Origin: Typhlomys cinereus | Lineage: Eukaryota > Chordata > Mammalia > Rodentia > Platacanthomyidae | Assembly (NCBI GenBank): GCA_023101885.1 | Contig: JALPQD010000640.1 | Span: forward strand, 609,527-673,526 | DNA: 64,000 nt | Direction of reading: 5' to 3' | Part shown: in pieces, positions 38,911 through 50,846 of the stretch | Numbering within the stretch: the stretch's first letter is position 1 | Layout of the letters: every line of letters starts with the position of its first letter | Translations under genes and position numbers: made by a program | Notes under the pieces: generated by a model | Databases searched by the model: none | The model's input: the letters and a program-made list of their open reading frames with translations, nothing else | What the model was told of the DNA's origin: nothing

Positions 38911-39689
38911 TGTGTCCATATCCAATCATGCTGTTTTCACAATGTGCCACATGACAGGATATTGTTTCAAGGAAATATTCTCTGGATAAAGTACATGACA
39001 TTATTTTACATAAATAAGAGAAAAAAGGAAAATAGGGGATAGTCAGGCCTTAGAGTTTCTTCCTGCCTTACTGTTACTGTCTGGTTCTGGCCTAAAGCCT
39101 GCTGGCTGGAGAGTGACACATTAACATTTAAATGGGCACTTGTTAGGTGCTAGGGGCTCACCCTATGTAAATTCCTCCCTCTGGAATTTGAGTGTACCTC
39201 TTGTATGTTCTTAGATCTTGTTTTTGTTGTTGTTGTTTTCAGGATTAGCTAGTTACAGTTCATCTCCCACACATTTGATGTTTATATATAAACTAGGGAT
39301 AATCTACTTTGAAACATTCATTGTCCCTTTGCTTTTAGCAACATGAGTGTCATGCCTGCTTAACTCTTCCTGGAGACATCATATCTATTCCAACACAAAA
39401 ATATATGTCACCTCTGCTCTTCCTTTGTTACCCAGAATGAATATTTTTTATATAATCCTGTAAAGAATTTAGTCCTGGTTTCCTTAGATGTTTTCCCTAT
39501 GGGCATAGAGATACATCCCTTGGCTTTAACTCTGGATTTTTTAAAGTATAAAAGCTCTACAAAAAACTTCAATAAAGAGTTCAGATTCACTCAGCCCAGA
39601 GAGCCGTCCATCTGTCCTCCTTTTGCCAAAGCCTTGCCCACCTTGTTGAGGACATCCCTGGATTCAAGATTGCAGCTTGGACTACAACA
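38911..39689 (+). mobile_element. Solo ERV LTR, about 779 bp
   Basis: Starts TGTGTCCATATCC and ends GACTACAACA, with TG...CA ends. A TATA box TATAAAAG (39547-39554) is followed 17 bp later by AATAAA (39571-39576) and a cytosine/thymine-rich U5-like stretch, the normal U3-R-U5 order on the plus strand. The site splits the satellite phrase '(a)ggttag | cctgtta': GGTTAG lies just left (with 3 extra bases) and AGTTAG just right, consistent with a 5-6 bp target duplication. Family is unknown. No ORF in it resembles a protein. Confidence 0.75.
39547..39576 (+). promoter_or_regulatory. LTR TATA box and polyadenylation signal
   Basis: TATAAAAG at 39547 and AATAAA at 39571, inside the solo LTR. This is the only well-preserved core promoter on the plus strand of an LTR in the window. 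Activity is not implied. Confidence 0.6.
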
Positions 39690-39790
39690 AGTTAGCCTGT
39701 TATGTCACATTGAGGCTCTGATGTCACAGGTGATGCTTGGATTGCACAGTGAGGTTAGGATGTCAGTGGCGAGGCTGTGCAGTCACACTC
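39690..39790 (-). repeat. Short satellite island, orientation A
   Basis: About 100 bp of A monomers ('gttatgtcacattgaggctctgatgtcacagg') lies between the solo LTR and the MaLR LTR and continues the phase broken at 38910. Confidence 0.9.
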
Positions 39791-40144
39791 TGTCATGGTT
39801 TGAAATGTGCCCCACGGTATCATGTGTTTGGCAAGATCATGGCACCTTGAGAGGTGGAGCCTTGCTGGAGAAAGGCAGTCACAAGGGATGGGCTGTGAGG
39901 TGGATTAGTCTCACCCTACCTCCACTAGAAATCTGCCTTTGTTGCAAGTAGTCTGCAGCTCTCAGCTTCCAAGATGTCTGCAGTGACTTAGCTTCTTCTA
40001 GCTTTGGCCAGCCATCCATGCCACCTTTGTTTTGAGAGACCGTACCTTCCCTCTAGAACTGAAAGATGAATAAATCTCCCTTTCTCCCTTAAGTTACTTG
40101 TCTCTGGGTGTTCTCTCACAGCAATATTGAGAGTAACTGTTTCA
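39791..40144 (+). mobile_element. ERVL-MaLR LTR (second MaLR family)
   Basis: Starts TGTCATGGTTTGAAATGTGCC, the typical opening of MST/ORR1-type MaLR LTRs, and ends near 'gagagtaactgtttca'. It contains AATAAA at 40069-40074 and the characteristic 'cccttaagttacttgtc' then 'ttctctcacagcaat' end. It is clearly related to the inverted LTR at 57791-58147 and unrelated to the family at 1652. Confidence 0.87.
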
Positions 40145-40610
40145 GAGATTGGTACCAGGAGTGCGATTAAGAACAGCTGGTACTACAATGTGAAAATATT
40201 TGTGAAGCTGAGAGAAGTTGGTACCCAGAAGTATGGACAATGCTGTGATGTGGCTAGTGTACCTTTGGAATTGTTTGTTGGGAGAAATATGGAGAACTTT
40301 GGGACATTGTTCTGGGAAGTTTTTGCATCTTGGTGAGGGGGTCAAATGGGCCTTTCTTGTGAGAGCTCAGAGGAGAGCAATGCTGTGAGAATGCAAGCAG
40401 CAGACGGCGAGCTTGTGATGATCCAGAGGGGAATAGAGACTGTGTTTCAACTGGACAAGTGACACATGGAGCCAGGTTTTGGCATAGAATTTAGTGAAAT
40501 TTGCCCTGTAAGGTCTAATGATGAAAAATGCAATGCTCAATTTAAAGATTTAAACCAGGAAGAAACAGAGAACAAAATTGCAGGACTCAGGGGCCACTGC
40601 AGGTAGTGTG
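40145..40610 (+). mobile_element. MaLR internal region, truncated by an ERV
   Basis: Begins with 'gagattggtaccaggagtg', the ERVL-type primer-binding site, directly after the LTR. It shares sequence with the inverted copy at 57404-57790 ('gagagaagttggtacccagaagta', 'tgtttgttgggagaaat', 'tgatgatccagaggggaa'). It ends where the minus-strand ERV LTR begins (about 40611-40641), and no 3' LTR of this MaLR is found on the far side of that ERV. The 69-residue frame at 40127 is not a known protein. Confidence 0.8.
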
Positions 40611-40640
40611 GCTAGGGACGATCGGACCAGTTGGGTGACC

Positions 40641-40954
40641 TGTGGGGCTGAGCGGATAATGAGTGTTGCGGGCTAATGAACACAATGGAGCTGGGAGGTC
40701 TGTCAAAGCAGGATCTCAACTTTATTAAACAGGGGGGTGAATTATATAGATTGTGTAGCTGGGAGAAGGGTGGAGGGTGGTGTGATTATGGGGTAACCAA
40801 TAGGAAATGAGTAAGTGACCAGAAAGTGATTGAATAGGTGTGACATCATCCCAGGTAAATGAAAGAGATGAGATTCAAACCTAAAGTCAGATCCTGAAAC
40901 TCTAGCCAAGCTTAGGAAGTTCCAGCAGGCCTCAGGCCTGGTAAAGAGGCCCAA
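40641..40954 (-). mobile_element. 3' LTR of the minus-strand ERV
   Basis: Minus-strand start TGTTGGGCCTCTTTACC at 40954. It contains a TATA-like TATATAAT (near 40742-40750) and AATAAA (plus 40721-40726), and ends near 40641 (CCCCACA). A textbook polypurine tract, plus coordinates 40955-40973 (aaacagaagggggagg on the minus strand), adjoins it. It is the same LTR family as 15514-15940. Confidence 0.84.
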
Positions 40955-41169
40955 CACCTCCCCCTTCTGTTTTTTTAAAAGACAATCAGGAGCTACCTGT
41001 GATCGAGCAGGTGACTCGTGCCTGTCTTAGGTGTGAGAGCACCCCTCCGGAGTCTTACCCGTCATGGGAGTTTGCAACTTTAGTGTTACAAGTCCTGTCT
41101 TAGGTTGATCTCTGGCTGGGCCCTAACTTACTCATCTCTGGCTACCAGCCCTCACTTAAGCATCTCGCT

Positions 41170-42860
41170 AGGCCAGACTTGGGGGTTCCATGGTCACAGG
41201 GAATCATCAAATGGCTCTAAGACCAAATGTTCAGAGCTGGACTTCTGAGTGACAAGCATCTGATAATTGATGTGGACCTGGTGAAGCTGGATAGTTTCAA
41301 TCTGTCTTTTAATAAAGTGAGTAAGAGCATTAATCACACTAGGCCCAATGGCTGCAAGGAGAAGTATCATGGACGCAGGACCCAGGAGGGGAGTAAGGTA
41401 TGGGAGGGGGCCACCAAAGGAGGACCAAAAGGGGTGTCCCCTCACCGATCCAGGTCCTCCTGTAGTTTCTTTATCTTGTCACGTATGAATCCTGATCTGT
41501 TAGCCTAAAAACAGCATTTTTCCTGTAAAAAAAGACAAATTCCTCCCTCCTTGGCAGTTAATAAATCTAAGCCCCATTGGTTTTGTAAGACCACATCGTC
41601 AAGGGAGTCCAATTGGCCCTAGAGCTCAATGACAGTCTCAGATACCTCCTGGACATCATTAATAAGCCTCTGTGACAACTGTTGGTAAAGGTCTATCAAA
41701 GTGCCCAGGCCTGCAGTGCCAATGGCCACCCCCTGCCACAATTCCGATGCCAGCCAAATGGGTATCATTTGTATAGCCCTCTTAGGTCGACTGGCAATAG
41801 AATCAAATGCGGGGATAGGGACTGATTCATCTCCTTTAATGTAATCGATGTCAGGGGTCAATATTGCTAATACACAAAACCCTGTCCAATTGGCTGGAAG
41901 TGATCAGTGGGCTTCACTAAAACCACAGACAAAAACATGTCCAGATGGGGGGCACACTGGGAAGGTTGGGTACTTGATGGTTGAATTGGTGGGACGAAGG
42001 GAGGAGTCAGCATAACCAAGATCAATGTCTGTAGCATCCTTAGGACCAGAAAGAGCCTCTAGGCAATAGGGGTGATTGGCTCCCACAGGCATAAGCTGTA
42101 CTGAGAGGGGGCGGGAGAAGCTGCATCCCTCAGTAGTATAATTTAGGGTCCCATTATAGGGTATCGGTAGAACTAGAGGGCATGGGGGTCCCTGGGCAAG
42201 ACAAATCCAGCAATCCTCACCTATGGAAGGAGTAGAAGTATTTAGAAGATTAAAAGCAAGTTCTAAAAGAGCTTCTGTGGGAGCGTCTAGGAGCAAGTCC
42301 CCCTTCTGTTCTGGGAAAGCAAGGGGAAGGTATCGAAGGCATGGGTGAAGGGCACGGGCTATCTCCTCAAGCTTATCTTCAACTATTACCTTTGCCAACT
42401 GGTCCTGAACTCCTCCTCCATCAAACACTCCCAATGGGGCTGTAAGCTCCCAGCACATATCTTGCCCTCCCGAAACATCTGGGCATTGGGCTTGTTTGGT
42501 CATGTATGTACAGGAGGTGAGGAGCCCCTGAACACCATTCCTCATTGCAATCCAAAATGTCTTATCACCTATTTGGCATTGAGAGGCCTGGTAATAGCAA
42601 ATCGCATGAACAGCTTCGTAGGTAGTTTTAGATGCCCCAGGAGGGCAGGGTCGAGTTGTCCACCAACTGGTTTAATTTATAGTGGGCTTTTTCCAACATA
42701 CCCATTGTTGTTTTCCCAATCCACTGTCCTGTTCAGGAGTGAAACTCCCTGCTATTTTTTGCCCACAGTCCACAGTGCTAGAGAGAAGCCCTTCAGTAGG
42801 GAAGATAGTGAAGGACCCCCTTTGCAGTTGCAGGGTTTACCCATTTTTCATTCAATGATG
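41170..42860 (-). pseudogene. env: env remnant, gamma-type surface and transmembrane subunits
   Basis: The surface part reads from about 42860. A CWIC (CXXC) motif lies at 42201-42212, as in envelopes whose subunits are disulphide-linked. The frame is closed by TGA at 41904-41906, then resumes in the same frame with a furin-type RPKR site (41778-41789) and a hydrophobic, glycine/alanine-rich fusion-peptide-like segment. A second in-frame stop is at 41619. The CX6CC motif that partners CXXC is at 41511-41537, followed by further stops. A frame change near 41450 leads to a hydrophobic anchor segment in the 41194-41445 frame. At least four inactivating lesions are visible. Subunit layout is seen in the sequence; the gamma-type label rests on CXXC plus CX6CC. 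Confidence 0.8.
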
Positions 42861-42978
42861 ATTCAGGCCTAATGTGGATCTCCAAATCCTCCTTTTGATG
42901 GCCGGAAGATTACCGTCGAGTAGAGTAAGATCAATGGAGTCTTCATGCTTCTCTGTGGCGAGAGAAGAAAGAAAATTC

Positions 42979-43845
42979 TCAGGGGGAGATGACAGATTTT
43001 TTATCCTTTCCCTCTGCCAATGGAGGAAGGTATTTGATGTCCTGAGCAGGAACCCAGATAGGCCGTTTTTCACTTTGGGGGAACACGCATCCAAATCTAC
43101 TCCCTGCAGTGATGAGGGGGTCTGGACCCCTCCATCCCCCAGTAAGGGGGTCCTTCCAGTGAACTTGGATGGATTTGTATGAGATCTTAGAAGTCCAGTG
43201 CCTCTGGAATGGTGTTTCTAAATTTGTTTTTGTCAAATTTAAAAAATTAAGCATTAACAAAGCCTTCTTCAGCTGATCATGGGGGGGAGAGATTTCTCCC
43301 TTTTGTTTTTGTAATGGGCCTTAAGAATTTGAGTTTGACGTTCTATGATTGCCTGTCCCCAAGGGTTATGAGGGATGCCAGTGGAGTGGGTAATATTCTA
43401 GGTCTGGAGAAACTTGGAAAAGGCTTTACTAATAAGGCAAGGGCCATTATCTGTTTTAAATTGATCAGGTAAACCAAGGACAGTGAAGTATTGTAACATA
43501 TGACTGAAAGCATGTTTAGATTTTTCCCCTGTGTGTGCCGTAGCCTAGCAGGCATGAGAGAATGTATCAATTGTGGGAAAGATATATTTAAGTTTACCAA
43601 ATGGAGGGTAATGAGTAACATCTGTTTGCCATAGGTTGTTAAGTCGTAATCCATGAGGGTTAACTCCCATCTTTTGTAAAGGAGGGAGTTGAAGAAAGGG
43701 CTGGCAGGACTTGCAAGTGCGGATGATCTTTTTAAGATCTTTGATGGGCACCAAAGGATATTTGTGATGGAGGCCTCTCCAGTTAATGTGGGTTAACTTA
43801 TGTAAACTGGCCACCTGCTGAAAAGTTAAAGCAGATGCCATCTTA
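42979..43845 (-). pseudogene. pol: pol integrase remnant (HHCC, DDE and C-terminal domains in three frames)
   Basis: Frame 43545-43841 has a zinc-binding HX3H...CX2C (His14, His18, Cys43, Cys46) and the first catalytic aspartate in 'QTDVTH' (Asp74). The second aspartate is in 'KTDNGP' (codon near 43449-43451) and the glutamate in 'GQAIIE' (codon 43341-43343), reached in other frames. The 42979-43260 frame holds the C-terminal domain with 'WKDPLTGGWRGPD' and 'WVPAQDI', a pattern typical of beta-type integrases. All key residues survive, but the three frames show at least two frameshifts, so the protein is broken. Confidence 0.84.
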
Positions 43846-43849
43846 TCTG

Positions 43850-44597
43850 CCAGGGCATTTCCTTCAGATAGAAACCCAGGTAGATTTTGGTGACCCCGAA
43901 TCTATTGGATGAAGATGGGATTAAGTCTTTGTTTGAGTAATAATTGTGCCTGTAGCATCAATGGAGTTATACGATTAGAATCTAATTTAATATAAGCATC
44001 AACTAGATTAGGCAGTAGGTTAACAACATAAGGCTCAGGTATAGTTTTCAGTGTTAATACCCCGCAAACAATTCTTTAAATTGTGCCAAACCCTCAACCT
44101 CATGGGTGACCCTCTTAAGGGGGAACAATGGTTGCCCCTTCTTATGAGGGGGAAAAGCCACCAAGGAGGCGCCTAGGCACTCCCCATCGGTAAATACAGT
44201 AAGAAAATTAGGGTCAGGTTGAGGGAGGAAGAGCCTAGGGGGTCTCCAATCTAGTCTTAAAAATGAGCTCATTATTGGGGCCATAATGGCAATCAATCTT
44301 TCCTAAGTATCCTTCAAGGACTAAAGCAACCCTGTCATTATTTTTCTGAAGCCAGGTAAAGTCTGACAGCTTAAAAGGAACAACAAGAAAGTGAGGTTCC
44401 AGGCCAAACAATCAGGTGCAAGCATCTCTGCCTTTGACAATAGAGTCAGCAACTTAATCAGTCATAGAATAAACTCTAGGAGATCCCCCAAGAGGTGGAT
44501 CCATTGAAGGGGGTTACCTCCTTGTGCCAACATGGCAGTACATAACATCTCCCCAGAAAAAAGGTAAAGAACGATGGGCAGGCCAAATGCGATGATT
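43850..44597 (-). pseudogene. pol: pol remnant: RT connection end and RNase H start
   Basis: The frame 44054-44296 contains 'FTDG', matching the first catalytic aspartate motif of retroviral RNase H (Asp codon about 44186-44188). Upstream (44300-44597, minus strand) is a tryptophan- and leucine-rich stretch compatible with the RT connection domain, with stops and frame breaks. Between 43850 and 44050 the rest of RNase H is present but interrupted. The 5' limit at about 44597 is abrupt, where satellite starts. Confidence 0.65.
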
Positions 44598-44680
44598 TTA
44601 GAGGTTAGCCTGCTATATCATAATGAGGCTGTGATGTTTGAGGTGAAGCTGTAATGTCACAGTCAGGTGTGATTAAGGCA
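44598..44680 (-). repeat. Satellite island, orientation A, at the ERV breakpoint
   Basis: 'gatgattttagaggttagcctgctatatc...' followed by two GAGGCTGTGATG-type monomers. It is the last A-orientation satellite before the third polarity switch and shares its phase with the solo LTR target at 38895-38909. Confidence 0.85.
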
Positions 44681-44709
44681 GAATGATCTATAGCTCGTTG
44701 AATTTTGTG
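44681..44709. other. Unique junction sequence at third polarity switch
   Basis: About 30-45 bp ('gcagaatgatctatagctcg' then 'ttgaattttgtgaaaaattt') is neither satellite nor clearly ERV, although a further scrap of pol is possible. Orientation B satellite starts at 'gataaatcacagatatactg'. Confidence 0.5.
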
Positions 44710-47700
44710 AAAAATTTGATAAATCACAGATATACTGTGCCATCACAGTCTTACTGTGGCATCAGAGCCTCACCACCGTTAGGACAAGCTCACTGTGATA
44801 TTACAGCTTAACCAGTAATAGCACAGCCTTACCTTGACATCATAGCCTCACCAGTTACAACATCGTCAATGCGACATCTCAACCTCATCTCTCACATCAG
44901 TCTTACTTCTGAACTCACAGCCAAACCATTGACTTCACATCTGCACTCTGACATCACACCTCACTGTGACATCACAACCTTACTGTGACATCTCAGCCTC
45001 ATTGTGACATTACAGCAATACCGTGCCATTAAAGCATCACTGTCATGTAAAGATTCACCTCTGACATCATAACCTCACCATGATATAACAGACTCAGTTT
45101 GACACAATAAACTCACCAGTGGCAATACACACTGATCAATAACATAGTCTCCCTGTGAAAGCACAATCTCTATTGACATCACAACCTTACTGTCAGATCA
45201 TAGCCACACTGCTCCAGCACAGCTTCACTGTGATATCACAGCCTCACCACTGGTATTCTAGCTAGCCTTACTGGGACACCACAGCTTCACCACAGTCTCA
45301 CAGTGACATTACAGCCTCAGCAAAGACAGCCTTTGACATCATAAACAGTCTCACATGTTACATCACTGCCTCACTGTAACATCAATCTTCCCACAGATAC
45401 TACAGCCTCACTGTGACCTCACAGTCTAACCTCTTACATCATAGATACACATGTTACATCATAGTCTCATGGTGAAATAAGCCTTCCCACTGATATCTCA
45501 TCTTCCACAGAGACCTCACAGCCTCACTATGACATCACAACCTCTCTGTGATGTCACAGCCTCAAAGGGCCATCACAGCTTCACAGTGATACTTCACTGT
45601 GGTATTATAGCCTCATTTCTGACACCACAGCCTCACTGTGAAATTATAGTCTCAATTCTGACTTCACAGCCTCACTGTGACATCATAGCCTCATGGTGAC
45701 AATATGGACACACTGTGATATCACAGCCACACGTGGCTGTATAGCCTCATTTCTGAAATCACACCTGACTGTGACATTACAGCTTCACCTCAAATATCAC
45801 AGCCTCATTATGATATAGCAGGCTAACCTCTAAAATTATCGCATAAGTGACACCATGGACATCTTGCCTAGCCTCACTATGACACCACAACCTCATCACT
45901 GACATCTCAGGCTCATGTTAACATGGAAACCTCAACTGTGATGCCACAGCCATCACAGCCTAACCAATAACAGCCTCACTGTGACATATCAACCTCATCA
46001 CGGTTATCAGCCTCACTTCACATCACAGCCTAACCACCAAAATCTCAGCCAAACTCTGATATCAGAGTCTATCATCTCTGATATCACAGTCTCACTGCAA
46101 TATCACAACCTCAAGGTAACATCACAGCCTCTGCTCTGACATCACAGTCTCTTCTTTGACATCACAGCTTTTTGTGTGACTGCACATCATCACCACTGAT
46201 GTCCTCACCTCACTGTGAAATCCAAGCATCACCACTGATGTCACTGATGCCTCATTGTCATCTGAGAGAATCAGTCCTGACATCACAACCTCACTGAGAC
46301 ATAACAGCCTCACAGAGACATCACAAACTGCTCACTGACAAGGCAGGCTTACGTGTTAAATCATAGTCTTATTGTGACATCAGTCTTGCCACTGATATTA
46401 CAGCTTCACCGTGACATCACAATTTCCAGAGTGATATCACTCATGGTGATATGACAGCCCATAGAGACATACAACCTTCATAGTGATATCATAGACTCAT
46501 GGTGCCATCGTGGCCTCACCAGTGATAGCACAGCTTAACCAGTGACATCAGCTTCGCCTCAGACATTAGTCAGAACACTGACATACCTATCATACCAGAG
46601 AGAACAGAGCCTATCACATCATAGCCTCAAGAGTGTCACTGTCAAGTAGTAAGCTCACCACTGATGATATAGTCTCACCAATGATGTCATAGACTCACTA
46701 TGACATCTTTCTTACCACTGACATTTCAGCCTTAATGTGACATCACGCCTTTACCAGTGATGTCATAGACTCATTGTGACATCAGCCTCACCACTAATAT
46801 CACAGCTATACTGTGCCATCAAAATCTCTCCAGTGACATCACAACATCACTGTGTCATCAGAGCCTCACTCTGATATCATATCTCACTCCGTCCTCACAG
46901 CTCCACTGTGACAGTATAACCTGACAGTGGCATCACAGCCTCACTATGACATTACAAATTCACTTTGACATCAGCATTGCCATTGACATAATAGTCTCAT
47001 GGCAAAATCATTTAGACACCTCTGACATAGCCTCATTGTGAAAACACAGCCTCAATGTGCCATCACAGCCTCAGCAGTGACATCACAGCCTCAGCAGTTA
47101 CATCACAGACTCACTGTGACATTACAGCCACACTGTGACATCAAAGCATTACCACTGATAGGACAGGCTCAACGTACTATTACAGCCTCACCAGTGATAC
47201 CACAGACTCATGGTAACATCATAACCTCACTGTGGAATCACAGCCTCATCAGTTATATCACATCATCATTGTGATAGCTCAGCCTCATCTCTCACAACAA
47301 GTCTCACTTGTGAAATCATAAATTAACCACTGAACTCACAGCTGCACTCTGATATCACAGCCTGATTCTGAAATCATAGCCTCATGGGGACATCACATCC
47401 ACACTGTGACATCACAGCCTCACTTTGACATTGCAGACTAACCTCTGAATTCATAGAATCAGTGACACCACAGACCTCCTGCCTACCCTCGCTATGACAC
47501 CACAGCCTTCTCACTGTCATCTCAGGCTCACAATCACATGATAGCCTCAGCAATGACACCACAGCATCACTTTGGCATCAAAGCTTCACCAATAATATCA
47601 AAGCCTCACTGCAACAATACAGCCTCCCAGTGACCTCACAACCTGCCCGCTGTCACCACACACTCACCGGTTACATCGTAGCCTCATTTTGACATCAGCC

Positions 47701-50449
47701 TCACCACTAACATCACAAACTCACTGAGCCATCCAAATCTCTCAGTGACATCACAACATCACTGTGTCATCAGAGCCTCATTGTGACATCATGGCCACAC
47801 TTTGTCCTCAGAGCCTTACTGTAACTTCACAACCAGACAGTGGCATCACAGCCACACTGTGACATCACAATCTCTCTGTCACATCAGCCTTGCCACTGAC
47901 ATAATAGCCTCCTGGTGACATCACAAACACACCTCTGACATAGCCTCACTATGACATCACAGACTTAATGTGACATCACAGCATCAACACTGACATCATA
48001 GCCTCACTGTTACATCAGCCTTGCTACCAACATCACAATATCACTGTGATCTCACAGCCTCCACTGTGACATCACCAAATCCCTGTGACATCACTGAAAC
48101 CATAGCCTCAATGTGATATCACACCCTTATCACTGACATCCTAACTAGCCTCACTATGACACCACACTTTCAGCACTGACCTCACAGGCTCTCTAAAACA
48201 GTGACACCACAATGTCACTATTGACATCACTGCCTCAGTGTGACATCACAAAATCTCTGTGACATAAGCCTTGCCACTGACATAATAACCTCATGGTGAC
48301 AACACATATACACCTCTTACATAGGATCACTGTGACATCACAGCCTCAATATAACATCACAGCATCATCACTGACATCATAGCCTTAATGGAACATCAGC
48401 CTTGGGACTGACATCACATTTTCACTGTGACCTCACAGACTCCACCATAACATCACCAATTACCTGTGACATCATAGGCTCAAGGTGACACCACAGCCAC
48501 AAGGTGACGTCAAACTCTCATGTTGGCATCACAGCCTAACTGTGAACTAACAGACTTCCCATTGACATTACAAGCCCACATCATAGCGTCATTTGGCATC
48601 AGACTTACAACTGACATCACAGCTTCACTGTGCATCCAAGCCTCATCAGTGACAACACAGCCTCACTATGACATCTTTCTCAGCACTCACATTACAGTCC
48701 TCAATATCACACCTTCACCAGTGACATCACAGCCTCATTGTGATATCAGCCTCACCACTAACATCATAGCCTCACTGTGCCATCAAAACCTCTTCAGTGA
48801 CATCACATCACTGTGTCATCGGAGCCTCACTGTGACATCACAAACTCTCTGTAACATCAGCCTTGCCAATCACACAATAGCCTCATGATGACATCAAATA
48901 CACTCTGACATAGTTTTACTGTGACATCAGTCTCAATGTGACATCACAACATCACCACTGACATTATACCATCACTTTGCCGTCAGCCTTTTCACTGACA
49001 TCACAGTCTCCTTGTGACTTCACAGCCTCCACCATAACATCACCATCTACCTGTGATATCAAGGAGTCATGGAGAGAGCACTGCCACAAGGTAAGATCAA
49101 AGTCTCACGGTGGCATCACAGCCTCACCAGTGACATGCCAGCCTCACTGTGACATCATACCCTCATCACTCACAACAGTCTCATTCTGATGTCACAGCCT
49201 AACTACTCAAATCACATCCTGACTAATAACATCAGAGCCTCACTTTGCCATCTAAACCTCTTCAGTGACATCACAACATCACTGTGTAATCAGAGCCTCA
49301 CTGTGATGTCATAGCCATACTGTGTCCACACAGCCTCACTGTGACATTACAACCTGACAGTGCCATCATGATCTCACTGTGACATCGCAATCTCACTATG
49401 ATATCAGACTTGCCACTGACATAATAGCCTCATGGTGACATTATAATCTCACTGTGGCATCAGAACCTCATCATTTATATTACATCATCAATGTGACATC
49501 TCAGCCTCATCTCACATATCCGTCTCATTTCTGAAATCACAGGCTAAAGACTGACCTCACAGATGTGCTATGGCACCACAGCCTTACTGTGACATCACAG
49601 CCTCCACACTGTAATCCTATCTACCATTACTGAGACACCACAGATAGTACAGACTTACAGTGATGTGATAGCCACAGCAATGACATCATAGCCATTGACA
49701 TCATAAGCTATGACACCACAGCCTCACGTTACATCACTGACTCACTATGACATCAATGTTTCCACAGACATCACAGCCTCTCAGTGATCTCACAGACTCC
49801 CTGTGACCTCACAGTCTAACTGGTTACATAATAGACTCACCTGTTACATCATAGCATCATGATGAAATCAACCTTGCCACTGACATCACATCTTCCACAG
49901 TGAGCTTACTGCCTCACTGTGACATCATAACCTCTCTATGGTTTCAAAGCATCACAGTGAAATCACAGCTTCACGTGACACCATAAACTCACTGTGCAAT
50001 CACAGCCAAACTGTGCCAGCACAGCCTCACTGTGATATTACAAACATGCAGTGAAATCAGCCTTGCCATTTACATAATAGCCTAATGGTGACATCACATA
50101 TACACCTCTGACATAGCCTTCTTGTGAAATCATTGCCACAATGTGACATCACAGTATCAACACTGATATCATAGCCTCACTCTTACATCACCCTTGTCAT
50201 TGACTTCACAGTCTCACTGTGACCTCACATCCTCCACTGTGCGATCACCAACTTCCTGAGACATGATGGGCTCACAGAGACACCATAGCAACAAGATGAC
50301 ATCAAACATCATGGTGACATCACAACTTCACCGTAACCTCATCAATGTGACATCTCAGTCACAGTGTCTGTCCACTGACAACACATCCTCACCTGTTACA
50401 TCATAGCCTCGTTGTATCATCAGTCTTACCAATTGTAACAATGTAACAG
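44710..50449 (+). repeat. Satellite array, orientation B (fourth block)
   Basis: B monomers with HOR marker variant TAGTAAGCTCA at 46647 and following block 'catctttcttaccactgacatttcag' (46702). The block 'gccttgccactgacataatagcctc' recurs within a few kilobases (47890, 48275, 49408 and variant 50068), showing local sub-array duplication of about 0.4-1.1 kb. An intact TGACGTCA is at 48505-48512. No gene is seen. Confidence 0.92.
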
Positions 50450-50846
50450 TGTAACAGGGGCCCACGGAGACCCTTGGTGGCAGGGATAAGCTGGCATGGA
50501 ATCAACAGCACAGACTCTGGGAGTAAGGTGAGTGGCAAAGCAGGCTCTCAGGCTTGTAGCTCTCAGTCTTGCAGCTCATATATTCTAAGTACCAGGCTGC
50601 TTATGTACCCCACCCGAAATCCCATCAGTCCCAGCGTGAGTCTTTGCTGAGTTGTCCTGTCTGGATTGGTCCTCTCAGCCAGGGAGTTTAACAGCACCAA
50701 CTGTCTTTGCTCTGGAGAAGGTGTAGTCTCATGAGATTTGTAGTCTTGCGAGATTCGTATGCTTAGCGTGAGAGAGAAGTCCAAGAAGCCTCTCTGTATG
50801 GGGAATGGAAGCCTCTGTGGCGAAATCATTTTCCGTTCCTGCTACA
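50450..50846 (-). mobile_element. Solo ERV LTR, related to 15514-15940
   Basis: Bounded by TGTAACAGG... and ...CCTGCTACA on the plus strand, so the termini are short inverted repeats with TG/CA ends. Shared blocks with the LTR at 15514 ('ccccacccga', 'gcgtgagtctttgctga', 'cagttta', 'tgagatttgtagtct') place it in the same broad family on the minus strand. No internal sequence is present, and no exact target duplication was found. The 88-residue frame at 50563 is an LTR reading without domains. Confidence 0.78.

Larger units (their letters stand above)
40641..44597 (-). mobile_element. 5'-truncated endogenous retrovirus: beta-type pol, gamma-type env, 3' LTR
   Basis: Minus-strand order is the end of RT and RNase H (44597-43850), integrase (43845-42980), env (about 42860-41170), a short U3-proximal spacer, polypurine tract and LTR. 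Gag, protease, most of RT and the 5' LTR are missing. Coding parts carry several frameshifts and nonsense codons, so none can be functional. A beta-type pol joined to a gamma-type env is the combination known from type D betaretroviruses. The element sits in MaLR internal sequence at its LTR side and in satellite at the other side. Confidence 0.82.

Noticed and set aside
39408..39951. Host exon candidates near 39.5 kb (150-residue frame)
   Set aside because: The frame runs from the solo LTR through satellite into a MaLR LTR, so it is a chimera of unrelated repeats.
42345..42872. 175-residue plus-strand frame
   Set aside because: It is the shadow of the env remnant on the minus strand, where motif order supports the real reading.
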